A stretch of 64,000 nucleotides of DNA from Micropterix aruncella. Its lineage: Eukaryota; Arthropoda; Insecta; Lepidoptera; Micropterigidae. Shown in pieces: positions 54,221-64,000 of this stretch (within the stretch, counting starts at the first letter, position 1; every line of letters starts with the position of its first letter). The translations under genes and the position numbers were made by a program. The notes under the pieces are model-generated. The model searched no databases, was not told where the DNA came from, and saw nothing but the letters and a program-made list of their open reading frames with translations. The stretch is taken from contig OX155955.1 of the NCBI GenBank assembly GCA_944548615.1, positions 15,874,818 to 15,938,817 of the forward strand, read 5' to 3'.

Positions 54221-55509
54221 AAGCCTAAAGTAAAAAATACTTTTTCTTAAAAACGGCTTTCTAGATTTTAATGAAAATGTGTTTAAAGATAACTATTATA
54301 GATACCAATAGAATGCCGTTACTGTTATTCCACAAAAATATATATTTACTTTACATAGCGCAATTTGCTAAGCATTTGTGTCTCATTTGTTATGCGTGGT
54401 GAAAGAAAATAATAAAAAACCAAGCCCCCAGAAAACCAGTGAGCAGATTAGTGCGGAATTGTGAAATCTGGAAACAGCTTTGTGAATTTGTGGTATTGTC
54501 TTTCTAATGGAAATTTCAACTTTGCTCTACACAATTTTATGTAATATTGTGTTTGAAATCCTGCTTCACTATGAGGAATCTTAGTGTACTAGATACTTCA
54601 AGTTGAAATTCTTGCGGAGACTCAAAAATGACTCATCATTGGTATATAGCCCTCTGTAGATTATTACTTCTAAGAGTTTGAGTCTACTTAAAAAAGTCTC
54701 ATCCTTAATGTAACATTGTCATATTTATAGAGGACTTTACCCTCTTTCAATAAGCATAGCTTCCTCGAAAAAAAAACAGCATAATATACAAATTCATAGT
54801 GTATATGATTTAATAACCACAAGTTCTCCATAAACAAACAAACTCATGAATATTACAGAGCTTTTTGAATTTTTTTACGAAGATGTCATAATATATCTGC
54901 TTTGAAGTTTGTAGAATCGCGATTATTAGTAAATGCGTTACTACTATTTTATTGCAGATCCTTGAACCACAAACTGGTTCGGTCTGGAACGTAAATTGAA
55001 ATACCAAATCCTCTTGAATTTATTATAATTCCGTTGTTTTGGTAAATTAAATTAAATTCTGTTAATTCCTTTGTTTTTGTTAAATAAAATTAAACTCTGT
55101 TAAATGGATTAAAGGAAAACGAGGTTTAACACAAGGTTTCACTTCTCCTAATCGTGTTATTACCCCTCGTTTTAAAAGTAATCAAAGTGAAAAGGGGCTT
55201 GTTTTGCCTTCTGGCTACAAATACAATCAAAGACCACAATCGCTGAATGTCTCAGATTACCATCTTTTTTTCCTCTTACGCTGTTTATTATGGCTGAAAA
55301 TTACATGCGTCTCATTTTCAATCAAATAATACCCATTTGGGCATCAAATATGTTTTATGGCTATTCGTCAACCAAACAAGTATATCTGCTGACAAATATG
55401 ACGCGTAATAAAATATACATTCTTATAACGAATATTATGCATGTCTTCCTCAGCACATATTGCATATTTTTAAAATTTAAATGGATACGTTGTTTATAAA
55501 CTGGAAAGA
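54221..55509. other. No feature recognised
   Basis: AT-rich non-coding DNA; small frames at 54810-55007 and 55290-55499 show no family. Confidence 0.4.
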
Positions 55510-55910
55510 TGTTATAATTTTATTTATTTATTTACATATACATATACTTTCAAATGCGTGGGCACAACAGAAAATAAAATGACAATTTAGATAATGCCGT
55601 TGTATGCTTTTAAATTTATATACACATCTGTCTGAGCCCAGGTTACATAGCGCATACATTAAACGCAAATGTACCTTTTAATTGTGTTAAGCAAAGAGCA
55701 GCCGATCCTGCCTTGCTAGGCACCCCTGTGTTAAGGCGAGCTCACTTCGGGAGTCACACTAGAGTGCCACGGTTGTGTCAAGGAAAGATCTGAGATATTT
55801 ATTTTTAAAATGTTTTAAATTTAATTTATAATCATTATTATTATTATTAATAATAATATTATTGTTATTATTATTATTATTTTTTATTTTATTTTATATT
55901 TTTTTATTCC
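55510..55910. repeat. Possible old LINE 3' end with simple-repeat tail
   Basis: A ttattt-rich start (55518-55535), a moderately complex middle (55680-55790) and a long taa/tta repeat (about 55825-55900). The layout recalls a LINE 3' end, but no protein remnant is readable. Confidence 0.35.
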
Positions 55911-57539
55911 CTTTTTCAGTATTTTAAACAATTGTCTAAACCGCAGAATAAAATCTACAAGCGCGAATCCCCTCTTTTGCGGTATAGAGGTGACTGTCGC
56001 ATTGTATTCATATGAGTTCCGCTCGTTTCACTGTAAATATTGCTATCCATAAAACGTTACTTAATCCGTTTTTCATCAAATTTTAAAATAGATTCATTTC
56101 ACTACAAGCATAAAAAAAATCTGAATGTTTTTTGTTTACTGCCAAAAGCGTCAAAAATCTTCTGTCAAGGTAAAAAATTCAAATATCAAAGGATGCTTAT
56201 TTCTTTCTCTATAAGAAACACTACAAAAGTTTTAATCGATTTCAGCTGGGTGGAGGGCATATAGTATAAAAAAACTCGAGCGTGCATGGAAATGGCGAAA
56301 AAGCACGGTGTAACGCCTTTCGCGGCGTTTCGGTCGGTTAGCTGAGTAGCTATAATAAGTTTTACCTAAAGTCGATCCTAAGAAGCTCTTGGTATTCGAA
56401 TGTATCATAGAATTCTGTAACAAAAGTAATCCCACGTGAATTAAATGAAACGACGATCCTTTGTTGTCGGGCGTAAGCGATTGCATCCGACGTTACAGTA
56501 CGTACTAAGTGCGCTGACACACGCGTATATGTAATGCGGCGGCGCCACGCACACAAAGCGTAGACGCTCTACGGTTTCAGTCTACGTTCTGCAGTCTACG
56601 GCCGGACATTCACCCTAAAACGTGACTGCTAAAGGATTGAACCGAATATCAGGAGGCGGGGGAAGGTGTGAGGAGAGGGGGTACTTAATACCGAACGTGG
56701 GGGTGGGGAATGGTGGGAGGCTTGCGGCGAAGACGACAGGGCCTACGACTGCTACGCATCGTAGACACGTAGGCTGTAGATACGCCATCGATACTATTGA
56801 CTTTATTATGACGGTGTAAGCAATTTATTGTGGGTGCGATCGCATGTGCCGTGGACTTAAACTCTGTATAAATTCGACGAATATATTTTATCGTAATTCA
56901 TAATTAAAACTATTATTTTTGATTCAAAATTAGAGAAATTGCAAAGCTACTCTTCTGTCTTGCAGTTTGTTACCTATTTTTCAACGCGGATTATTTCAAT
57001 GCTTTAGAAAGAGCTATACATTAACTCCCTAACACCACAGCGAAAGTTTATTAAAATATTATTTATATTTAAATATTGCTATCATGAAACTAGTAGGAAT
57101 AATCTAACCAGCTAATCGTGACTAGGGCGAGATATATTCGAATTAAAAATCAGTTTATGGCAACATTTTCCGATACTCTTATCAGCCGGATACGGTTGGA
57201 TTAGGCAAATTCGATAATATTTCTCCTTCTATCATATCCGGTAATGGAAACGTGTTAGGAATATTCAATAATTGTATTACAGTGAGTAGGAATTTTAGTA
57301 GGTGTAGTTAGCAGTAGTAGACATTGGGTAGAAACTAATGAATAGCAATAATATATTAATTCTATACAAACGTGTTAAATGGAAAAATGTAAATGTTTAT
57401 AAAATTATATTATTTAAAAAGCATAACATATTCAGTCCCCGCTGAGATTAATGCTCTGGCGACTGCGAAAGGCAGTGAATTAAGGCTATAAAGTACAAAA
57501 TACCCATGTTTGTCAATTGTCACTAACTTGTAACTCAGA
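55911..57539. other. No gene recognised
   Basis: 56500-56790 is CpG-richer with repeated gtctacg / cgtagac words (56560-56600, 56758-56775). The remainder is AT-rich. Confidence 0.35.
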
Positions 57540-57830
57540 ATGGACATTTTTCTGTAGCGAAACTGAAGGTTAATTCCAGACGCAGATATCCAGCCAAAAC
57601 TGGTAGTTCGGGGGCCAGGCTACCTACTTGGTACCTTTGCCATTGCGTCGCCGTAAGGCATTGGCCTTTAACGGGCTTGTTGGTGGAGATAGACGGTAGA
57701 TTGTCTTGTCTCTAAGTCTTCTACGCTCATCCCACTGCTGAAAGAACGATCACATATCGTTATATCAGCCTGGGGTGACGGGTTTGCCCATTGTAGTCGA
57801 CACTGCCCTACTGAAGCGAACCGTATCTTG
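57540..57830 (+). repeat. Dispersed repeat family Z fragment
   Basis: ctgaaggttaattccagacg and aaaactggtagttcgggggc match 41911-41960; gaaagaacgatcacatatcg and cagcctggggtgacgggttt match 40543-40590. It links two segments that are apart in the hAT region, so it shows the native order of family Z. Confidence 0.6.
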
Positions 57831-58367
57831 CTTTTGGTAGCATGGACTATTTTTTGAAAATTTAATCCGTGGTCTGTGGAACAAATCAATATTAACAATC
57901 AATACTAATTATTGACATCTCAAAATATTTAAATTAAGGATTACAATGTACTAAAGCAACGTAATACAGCATTCTGTATATTTTGAAAATACCACATTTT
58001 ATACACGTTTGCGTTTTCCCACTACTAACAAAGAAAACAAACAAAAATCAAAGAAAACAAAACAGAAAATTCAGTCACCAAACAGAAAATTTGACCGTTC
58101 GTGTGGGGTTGCCAACAGCAAATTTAAAATATTGTCTATATCCCTTGCGTTAAGATTGCCCGGTTAGACTATACATCTCTTTATAGCGCGCTAACATTTT
58201 TAATTTATGGCTTCCTGCATACTTCCGGCATGGTTTTCATAGTATTGCTATATGACTTACTAATTTTAATGTTAGGATCTACTACTAGTAAATGTAACGG
58301 GAGAGTGGGGTGTAAAGATTTTTTTTGGAAGTATTTTCAATTTCGTGCTATGCATAATTCTAACATA
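57831..58367. other. No feature recognised
   Basis: AT-rich; aaacaaacaaaaatcaaag and aacagaaaattc words near 58030-58090. Confidence 0.4.
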
Positions 58368-58951
58368 CAGTGGGTGGCCATCGCATTAGGTCCTAATGAA
58401 TGGGAAAATCATGCAATTTAAAACTAATTAGTATTTTTCAATATTTCTAAACTATTAAACTTTCTGGAAATACTTTCAGGAATACTTTCTGGTGCCCACA
58501 TTATTTGTTTTAATAATGTAATATAAAAAAAATATATTTTTCACTAATTATATAATTCAATATAATTAGCGGGAGCCACTTCATTATGTAAAAAATCTTT
58601 CTCCAAAATAATATACATATGTTATTCTTAAAATATTTCATAATATTGAAAACGCATTTTAAATAGCCAAAAAATTAACTATGTATTATATTGATCCAAT
58701 AATATCAAAATTACTAAATAATAAACCTTTTTTTTTATTGAAATCATATATATGTTTTGAAAAATAACCTTACTCAAGCCATTTATCTGGCATTATATTG
58801 AATGTTAAATTAGAGAAAAAAACGAATTATATTTATTTATTTAAAATAAATAATATGGGCATTAAAAGTATTACACTTTGAAATTGAAAGGATATTGAAA
58901 AATGGCAATAATTAAATGGGGGTACTAATGTGATGGCCATTGGCCACCCAC
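58368..58951. mobile_element. Tc1/mariner-type MITE
   Basis: The left end cagtgggtggccatcgcatt and the right end (reverse complement gtgggtggccaatggccatc) are flanked by TA (58366-58367, 58952-58953). The right tip has lost two bases. Interior about 540 bases, AT-rich and non-coding. Confidence 0.78.
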
Positions 58952-58953
58952 TA

Positions 58954-59384
58954 GCTAGTTGGACAGCTCCTTCGTCACAGCTCTATTTTAAATAAAGTAG
59001 GAAATTTAAAAGGCTGTTTTTATACAATGTCGTGATATATGATGCCGGAAAAATGTCTGCCTCCCTCCTAAAGTCCCATGGGAATGAAGGCCACTCTCCA
59101 ATTTCACAAATTGTCCTTCATTCCGTGCAGTAGCGAATTAAAATTGTTAGGGTTATCGGGTAACATTGACTAGTAGACGGCACCCGAAGATGAATAATTT
59201 TATATTTGACAACTCGGAGTTCATGCATCAATGCGTACACAGAGAAAAATACATCGATGCAATACACGTAAATACTCATGCTTCAACATCAAAAGTTTCT
59301 GAACATCAAAAGACAATATTAGTATATTATAGTACACTTAAGAAATATTATTAGCTTGTTTCACTGTCATTCTCTCCGAGAATA
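58954..59384. other. No feature recognised
   Basis: Mixed sequence; gggaatgaaggccactctcc near 59090 and tgtccttcattccgtgcag form a weak inverted pair. Confidence 0.35.
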
Positions 59385-59480
59385 TAGGGGGGGGGGGCTG
59401 TTTAGGTTTGGCGCGCGGAGGGGAGGGGCTTGTATGCCTGCCGGGAACAGTCTTGGGGTGACACAGCCGATCTTTTTAAT
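59385..59480 (+). repeat. Family A 3' end with poly-G run
   Basis: A G run at 59387-59397, gcgcggaggggaggggc, then tgccgggaacagtcttgggg, matching the ends at 792 and 29790. The 5' part of the family is absent. Confidence 0.5.
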
Positions 59481-59549
59481 GGTCGAAGTCTTAGAAAACA
59501 TGAAACTGTCTATATTATGTATAGTTCATATTGTATGTGTAGAGTGAAG

Positions 59550-59775
59550 AGCGGTGCGGGTAGCAGTGCAGGTCCGCGATGGCGCAGTGTGCTGGACGAT
59601 ATGCGCGGCGCATCTGGGACGCAACCGTCGCATTTTGACGTTGGCACGAAACGTGGATTTATCGCTAGTGTCAGCATTCTGCAGTTGACTGTTTGCGTCG
59701 TGGAAGAGAAATAAAAGAGGCGCGGGCGGTGCGGTGTAGTGCGGCGCCGCGCCGCGCGGCGCGGTAGCAGCATTC
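59550..59775. promoter_or_regulatory. CpG-rich island, function unknown
   Basis: ggtgcggtgtagtgcggcgc and ccgcgccgcgcggcgcgg near 59728-59763 are almost pure CpG and self-complementary. Upstream, tccgcgatggcgcagtg. No family match; frames are compositional. Confidence 0.35.
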
Positions 59776-59890
59776 TAAAAACTGCATAGATAGGTTAATT
59801 TGCTGCTTTCTGTTAGGCAAAACAGGGAATTCCTTTTTTCGATTTTCAATTATGTGCACACCAACACATAAACATACATACATACATGTA

Positions 59891-60075
59891 ACGTCCGTAG
59901 CAGCGTCAAAACACGGGTCCTGTCAGATCCCCAAAGTTAAGCAGCGTCGGGCGTGCTTAGTACTTAGACGTGTAAACGCCACGCAATGTTTATTAATCCA
60001 CATAAAAGCCGGCCGCCTTAAGATAATTTTCAAAAGACATTTAGGTGGGCCGTAATCGTGAGGGGTAAAAAAGCT
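59891..60075 (+). mobile_element. 5S rRNA-derived SINE, copy 2
   Basis: Head: acgtccgtagcagcgtc, cagatccccaaagttaagca and gcgtcgggcgtgcttagtac; the C-box region is degraded (cttagacgtgtaaacgcc). Tail: cataaaagccggccgcc, tcaaaagacatttaggtggg, ccgt. Preceded by a cata simple repeat. Older than copy 1. Confidence 0.78.
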
Positions 60076-60129
60076 AAAAAAACATACATTAATACAACAA
60101 CACACAACAATACATACATGGAGTGCTAC

Positions 60130-60830
60130 AGAGAGGCCACTCAAGATTTTCTGTTTATCCTTTACCTAAAGGACATGCTATATGCCGATGATTGGAAAAT
60201 GTTTCAAAAAGTCAACTCCATAAATAGCTGCCACGGTATGTTAGATGATATGAGAACATAGACAATTTTTGCAAATCGTATATCCTTGAACCTAAATAAA
60301 TGTAACACCAAAATTTCATCCAGATCTGCCAGAACAATTCAAAATCTCTAAGAATATGCAAATATTTGAGAGTCTTTCAGCTTCACTGCGTTAGGAATTG
60401 CTTTTGATTCTACACTAAATTTAAATGTACATATTGAACTGGCGACGTCAAATTTGTATGGATTGCTCGGGTTTATATAGAGGGTCATAGAACCATTCAA
60501 AGAAGATAAAGTAATAGTGCTCCCTTTTATGTTATTGGTGTATGAAACCCGGCCATTACAAAACATATAAAAGAAATTGAGAGTATTCAGATGACCATAC
60601 TGCAATGGATCCAATACAAGCTCGCGAGGACAACTCAGTTTGAAAACTACGATGTTAAGGCGGATTACTTTGACTTTCAACCCCTGCAGCTGAGGAGAGC
60701 TATCCTGGATCTAAGCCTGATCAATTCACTTTTCACGCACTGAGTTGTGTTAACCCTTAACGTTCCTTCAAGTCATCGAACGAGTCAACTGAACGTATTA
60801 TATGTGCTTAGATCATCTACCAATAACGTT
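60130..60830 (+). pseudogene. Decayed non-LTR reverse transcriptase
   Basis: In shifting frames: LYLKDMLYADDWKMF near 60160 (the catalytic YADD), RISLNLNKCNTK near 60280, LGIAFDSTLNLNVHIE near 60390, a LLGFI segment near 60460, and FQPLQLRRAILDLSLINSLF near 60680. Same order as the 16129 copy, much more degraded. The end is unclear. Confidence 0.65.
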
Positions 60831-60941
60831 CAATTCCGTCTGTGGCCTGTGTCCAATACCTAGGCTATTACGATGCATCATTGCTGAGTAAGTCGCAGTT
60901 TAAACAACTGACCATTACATAGATAACACAAATATTATATA

Positions 60942-61868
60942 GAGTAAGGTCGGCAAATATGGCCCAGTCGGCTAATATGGACCACCCGCTTCTCCACGAA
61001 CCTAGCGACCGAACACGCCTAAAGTTAGTCGCGAGTCGAATGATGTTGCATCGCGACGCCGCCAGTTGTCTGCTGTCACTCTCGGACCGTGTTCGCGTCA
61101 CCTATTGCGATTTTTGTATTTTGTGACAAATCGATGTTATTTTCTGGTAAGTTTATAATTTTTTTATACATCAACTTGTTGCTTAAATTGTTTGTGGCCA
61201 ACATGCTTGAGTTGGTATGTTTCCCTGCCTATTCAATACTGTAGTTTATAGAAGTAAGACAAAGTCAGAAGTATTTATCAAAAATATTATTATGATAAAG
61301 TACTGGGTGCGGCTAATATGGACCACCATAGCGTAGGTAAATATGGCCCAGTGGTCTGTATTAATCCTTATTTTTTTTATTACAGAAGATGTCTCCACGA
61401 CCTTCTTCAAAAGCAGGGACGAGAAAAAGATGGGATGGGGCGGATTTGCAGGAAGCAATTTCTGCGATAAGCGACAAAAAGATGGGCTTCCTTAAATCTT
61501 TCCTTAAACAAATCTAACAAGGCAGGAAAGCTTGAAAAGCACAAATTATCACTTCTTTACCGTACAAAAAAGATTTGGAAGACTCGATTAAGAAGAAAAA
61601 AATGAAAAAACTAATCTACGGAAACTAATGCAAATATGGACCAGGTGGTCCATATTTACCAACCATGTCACAGACTTCTTTTTTTAGACTGTATTGGTAT
61701 TTGACAAATTTAAGCTAAGTAAATTATAATGAGGATGAGTAAATGACTGAATTATGTTAACCAGATAAGTACTCTACTGATTAAAGTTCATGATACTTTT
61801 ATTGTGTAATAACCTTGAGTTTTATTTCAAAAAGTCCTTATGGTGGTCCATATTTGCCGACCTTACTC
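60942..61868 (+). mobile_element. pogo-like DNA transposon, internally deleted
   Basis: Inverted ends gagtaaggtcggcaaatatgg (left) and the complement at the right, each next to TA (60940-60941, 61869-61870). Several inner copies of aatatggacca-type words repeat the subterminal sequence. It carries the start of a transposase but no catalytic domain. 927 bases. A gtaagt at 61147 and a polypyrimidine tract plus ttacag at 61380-61385 would fit a leader intron. Confidence 0.78.
61389..61517 (+). pseudogene. pogo-like transposase N-terminus (psq-type HTH start)
   Basis: A 42-codon frame starting MSPRPSSKAGTRKRWDGADL then EAISAISDKKMGF. The basic start, W, then acidic-L-x-x-A-I-x-A-I and K-M-G is the start of the Pipsqueak-like DNA-binding domain of pogo/Tigger transposases. 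It stops before the recognition helix; downstream codons are frameshifted and the DDE part is deleted. It sits four bases after a candidate splice acceptor. Confidence 0.6.
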
Positions 61869-62555
61869 TACTTAAATATCCAAGAGATTTCTAATCAAAA
61901 ACACAAAACCGAACTTACTTAGAAACTTTAAACTATCGTTAAACACCCGGCTAAACTTTGATGAAAAAGTAAAAACAGTGAAATTTAAGTTCAATGCTAC
62001 TTTTTGAAATGGAATATAAAGTTTACGTTTTTCTGGAATTCTTTATAAGCATTTTATATAATACGAACATCTTTTTGAGAGAATCTATATTAGAAAACCA
62101 AAGAAATTAGAGGCAGCACTGCAGCGTTGTGAAACAGGATTAGGGAGATTGAGTCTGGATAAAACTAGTTTATTTTACAATCTGTCATTTACACGAATAC
62201 ATACTACGACAAAAATAGCTATATATTTTTGTTAGTTATGTGTTTTCGAGTTTTACGTAAAGGTTAATAAGCTATTGCCATCTATTATCGAATAGTTGCA
62301 CTGCAAGGAATAGTTTTGGTTTATTATTATTCTAATGTTGCTTTATTTGAAGGTATATTTTTTTGGAAATATTTATCTTTAGATATATATTTTAATATTA
62401 GGTTTATGCAACGTGCTTTATCTACATGATTCAGTGTTTTGAATTAGATCTATCTAAATGTAACAGGTGGATTTTAATAAAAATATTGTGATACTAGGTA
62501 TATACTATACTGATATAAATATATGATTACTAGCAATATTACCGGTTGCCGGTGT
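61869..62555. other. No feature recognised
   Basis: AT-rich non-coding DNA. Confidence 0.4.
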
Positions 62556-62559
62556 TATG

Positions 62560-62881
62560 TCCTTGCACAAATACCCATGTATTCCAATTTTCATGGCAAT
62601 CCGTTGAACGGTATAGAAGTTTATGTACTGCAACGCCATCTAGTGATAAGTTACAACAAAACAGATAGCGCGAAATGATTATCCGGGCTCAAATACCAAT
62701 GTATACCACTTTTTATAGCGATCGGTCGAGCGGTATAGAAGTTGTTGTGCTGCAGCGCCATCAAGCGGCGAGTTACAACAAAGTGTATAGTATACAAACC
62801 TTATCAATGAAAAAATACATATACAATGTATGTGCCATCTTTCATAGTGATCGTTCAAACGGTGTCGAAGCTTATTTAGAT
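62560..62881 (+). repeat. Diverged tandem repeat, about 2.7 units of ~120 bp
   Basis: Three successive versions of one pattern: cgttgaacggtatagaagtt, cggtcgagcggtatagaagt, cgttcaaacggtgtcgaagc. Each is preceded by atgt..ccaattttcat / ccactttttat / gccatctttcat, and the first two are followed by gccatct / gccatca and gttacaaca. The wording resembles repeated 3' ends of RTE-like elements. Confidence 0.7.
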
Positions 62882-63054
62882 CAGATATACCAACATCCAT
62901 TTTTATATATACATGTTAGTTGTAATTTGACATAACTTCTAATTGTGTACTTGGTTATGTTTGCAAGTCAAGACTTGTTTCGGATTTTGCTAGTCCTTTT
63001 TGAGACAAAAGAAAATGTATGTATGCACAAGCATATCTTTCTTTTTCTTATATA

Positions 63055-63290
63055 AGGACACGGGGCGGGCGCGGTGCGCTGCGCCGCCCGTCGCACGGAA
63101 GCGCACCAAAACGAAGGCGCGGAGTCCTCTCAAATCGAACGCGAAAAAAGTACATTACGTCCGATTATAAAATAGCGAGCTGTGCGCTACGTGCGCGGCC
63201 TGTGCGCCGAGTGGAAGGGGGGAGGCGGTGGGAGACGAAAGAAGAGAGAATGGGGGGGGGGGGGCGCTAGAGTAAAGGACGGCTGAAGCC
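63055..63290. promoter_or_regulatory. CpG-rich island with poly-G run
   Basis: gcggtgcgctgcgccgcccg and cgaaggcgcggagtcc, ending in a G run at 63251-63264. Reverse complement gacgggcggcgcagcg is shared with 53187. Frames are compositional. Confidence 0.35.
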
Positions 63291-63569
63291 GCGATGGAGC
63301 TTCGTGTCTATGCACAAAAAATTACAGACGCACTGGAGTAACAAGAATAACAGTGGTAGGCTATATCAGAGAGAGTACAACCACCGAAAGTAATAATAAT
63401 AAAAAATAAGCCCGTTCATAATGTAATGCTTTCTTTAATTAATCTAGATCAATCCAAAACAGGATAATAAACTCTTCTTAAAGAGAAATGTGTGAAAAAT
63501 CGGTCGTCTGGCGCTCATGGACGGTCTGCGCACCGTGCGGTGTAAGCCAATCGATTATGCATTCTGACT

Positions 63570-63629
63570 GACAACTAGAGTTGTCAACTACAGCGAGCGA
63601 ACCCGGTGTAGTTGACAACTCTAGTTGTC
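63570..63629. repeat. Perfect hairpin, 22-bp arms
   Basis: Arms 63570-63591 (gacaactagagttgtcaact then ac) and 63608-63629 are exact complements; acaactag/agttgtc is itself palindromic. Related to the 42017 hairpin. The family Z copy near 41700 has no such insert. Confidence 0.9.
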
Positions 63630-63646
63630 ACTACACCGGAAACTTC

Positions 63647-63690
63647 CTTCACAGGAGAGAGAAAGATTAGTCGTTCTCTCTCCTGTGAAG
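63647..63690. repeat. Perfect hairpin, 17-bp arms
   Basis: cttcacaggagagagaa and ttctctctcctgtgaag around a ten-base loop, only 17 bases after the previous hairpin. Confidence 0.9.
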
Positions 63691-64000
63691 TGAACGCAGA
63701 AGACTTGGACAAAACAGTCCACCGTCAAGCTCCGCCACATGCCCGTAAGAGGCCAACGCCTTAACAGCGAGATAACTAGGTGTGTTACCCAGCGGGTAAC
63801 ACTCAAGCCCTTACTTCCAATTGCGACCAGATTACTTCGGTATCTCGATTGGTTATGAGGTCGAGGTCGCTTGCGCGGTCCTCTCCCTTACGAAGCGGTG
63901 ACACAGTGTATATCGAATCTATCGCGGACCACGGCATCCTTTGCCCGGCTGTTCACCCAGTATCGGGTAGCCGATGGTCTTTTCAAAAGCAGTCGCCGTA

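Larger units (their letters stand above)
63480..64000. repeat. Dispersed repeat family Z, copy reaching the window end
   Basis: gccaatcgattatgcattct matches 41675-41695; 63840-64000 (gtcgcttgcgcggtcc, atcgcggaccacggc, gggtagccgatgg) matches 36430-36600. Carries two perfect hairpins. Continues past the window. Confidence 0.6.

Overview
This window looks like an intergenic or long intronic stretch of an arthropod nuclear genome. It is most likely an insect, possibly a moth or butterfly; that last step is a guess from repeat style. I found no convincing host protein-coding gene, no functional tRNA or rRNA gene, no operon and no bacterial feature. Almost everything recognisable is transposable-element sequence at different stages of decay, set in AT-rich DNA with several short GC-rich islands and poly-G runs.

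0-6 kb: copies of a dispersed repeat (family A), Penelope-like element (PLE) ends, a 5'-truncated non-LTR reverse transcriptase on the minus strand (3008-4352), and the C-terminal end of another on the plus strand (from 4760) whose 3' region was invaded by a 464-bp MITE with long inverted repeats. 6-15 kb: one full-length, young Ty3/Gypsy-type LTR retrotransposon (6072-14892) with near-identical LTRs, PBS, gag, protease-RT, RNase H-integrase, polypurine tract and a 4-bp target duplication. It landed inside the last codons of an older minus-strand non-LTR element, and its pol carries one frameshift. 15-20.3 kb: PLE ends, a truncated plus-strand non-LTR element (16129-17188) and two RTE/Helitron-style repeats. 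20.3-25.7 kb: a GC-rich island, a tandem duplication split by a hAT MITE with a visible empty site, a G-rich block and AT-rich filler.

25.7-34.5 kb: a complete mariner (25788-27098) with one transposase frameshift, a much more decayed second mariner-like transposase, tRNA-derived SINEs, a possible unique regulatory block (28.27-28.57 kb), an isolated LTR-type primer binding site and a PLE hairpin. 34.5-43 kb: a non-LTR C-terminus, copies of dispersed repeat family Z and a 1.9-kb non-autonomous hAT element. 43-50.4 kb: a zinc-knuckle plus restriction-like endonuclease C-terminus of R2/R4 type, an RNase H-bearing non-LTR fragment with a clean target duplication, a piggyBac MITE, a degenerate Ty3/Gypsy integrase, a 5S-rRNA-derived SINE and the GIY-YIG end of a PLE. 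50.4-64 kb: GC-rich islands, a second copy of the repeat that hosts the RNase H element, a full SINE, a Tc1/mariner-type MITE, a second 5S-derived SINE, a decayed reverse transcriptase, a pogo-like element with a transposase N-terminus, and family Z copies with perfect hairpins.

The parts do not work together as a pathway; they record repeated nested insertion. The most interesting signals are the 5S-derived SINE pair, the recurrent PLE inverted-repeat structures, the intact-looking R2-type endonuclease tail, and a scatter of short perfect hairpins absent from paralogous repeat copies, which may be template-switch scars. I found no obviously new biochemical system.
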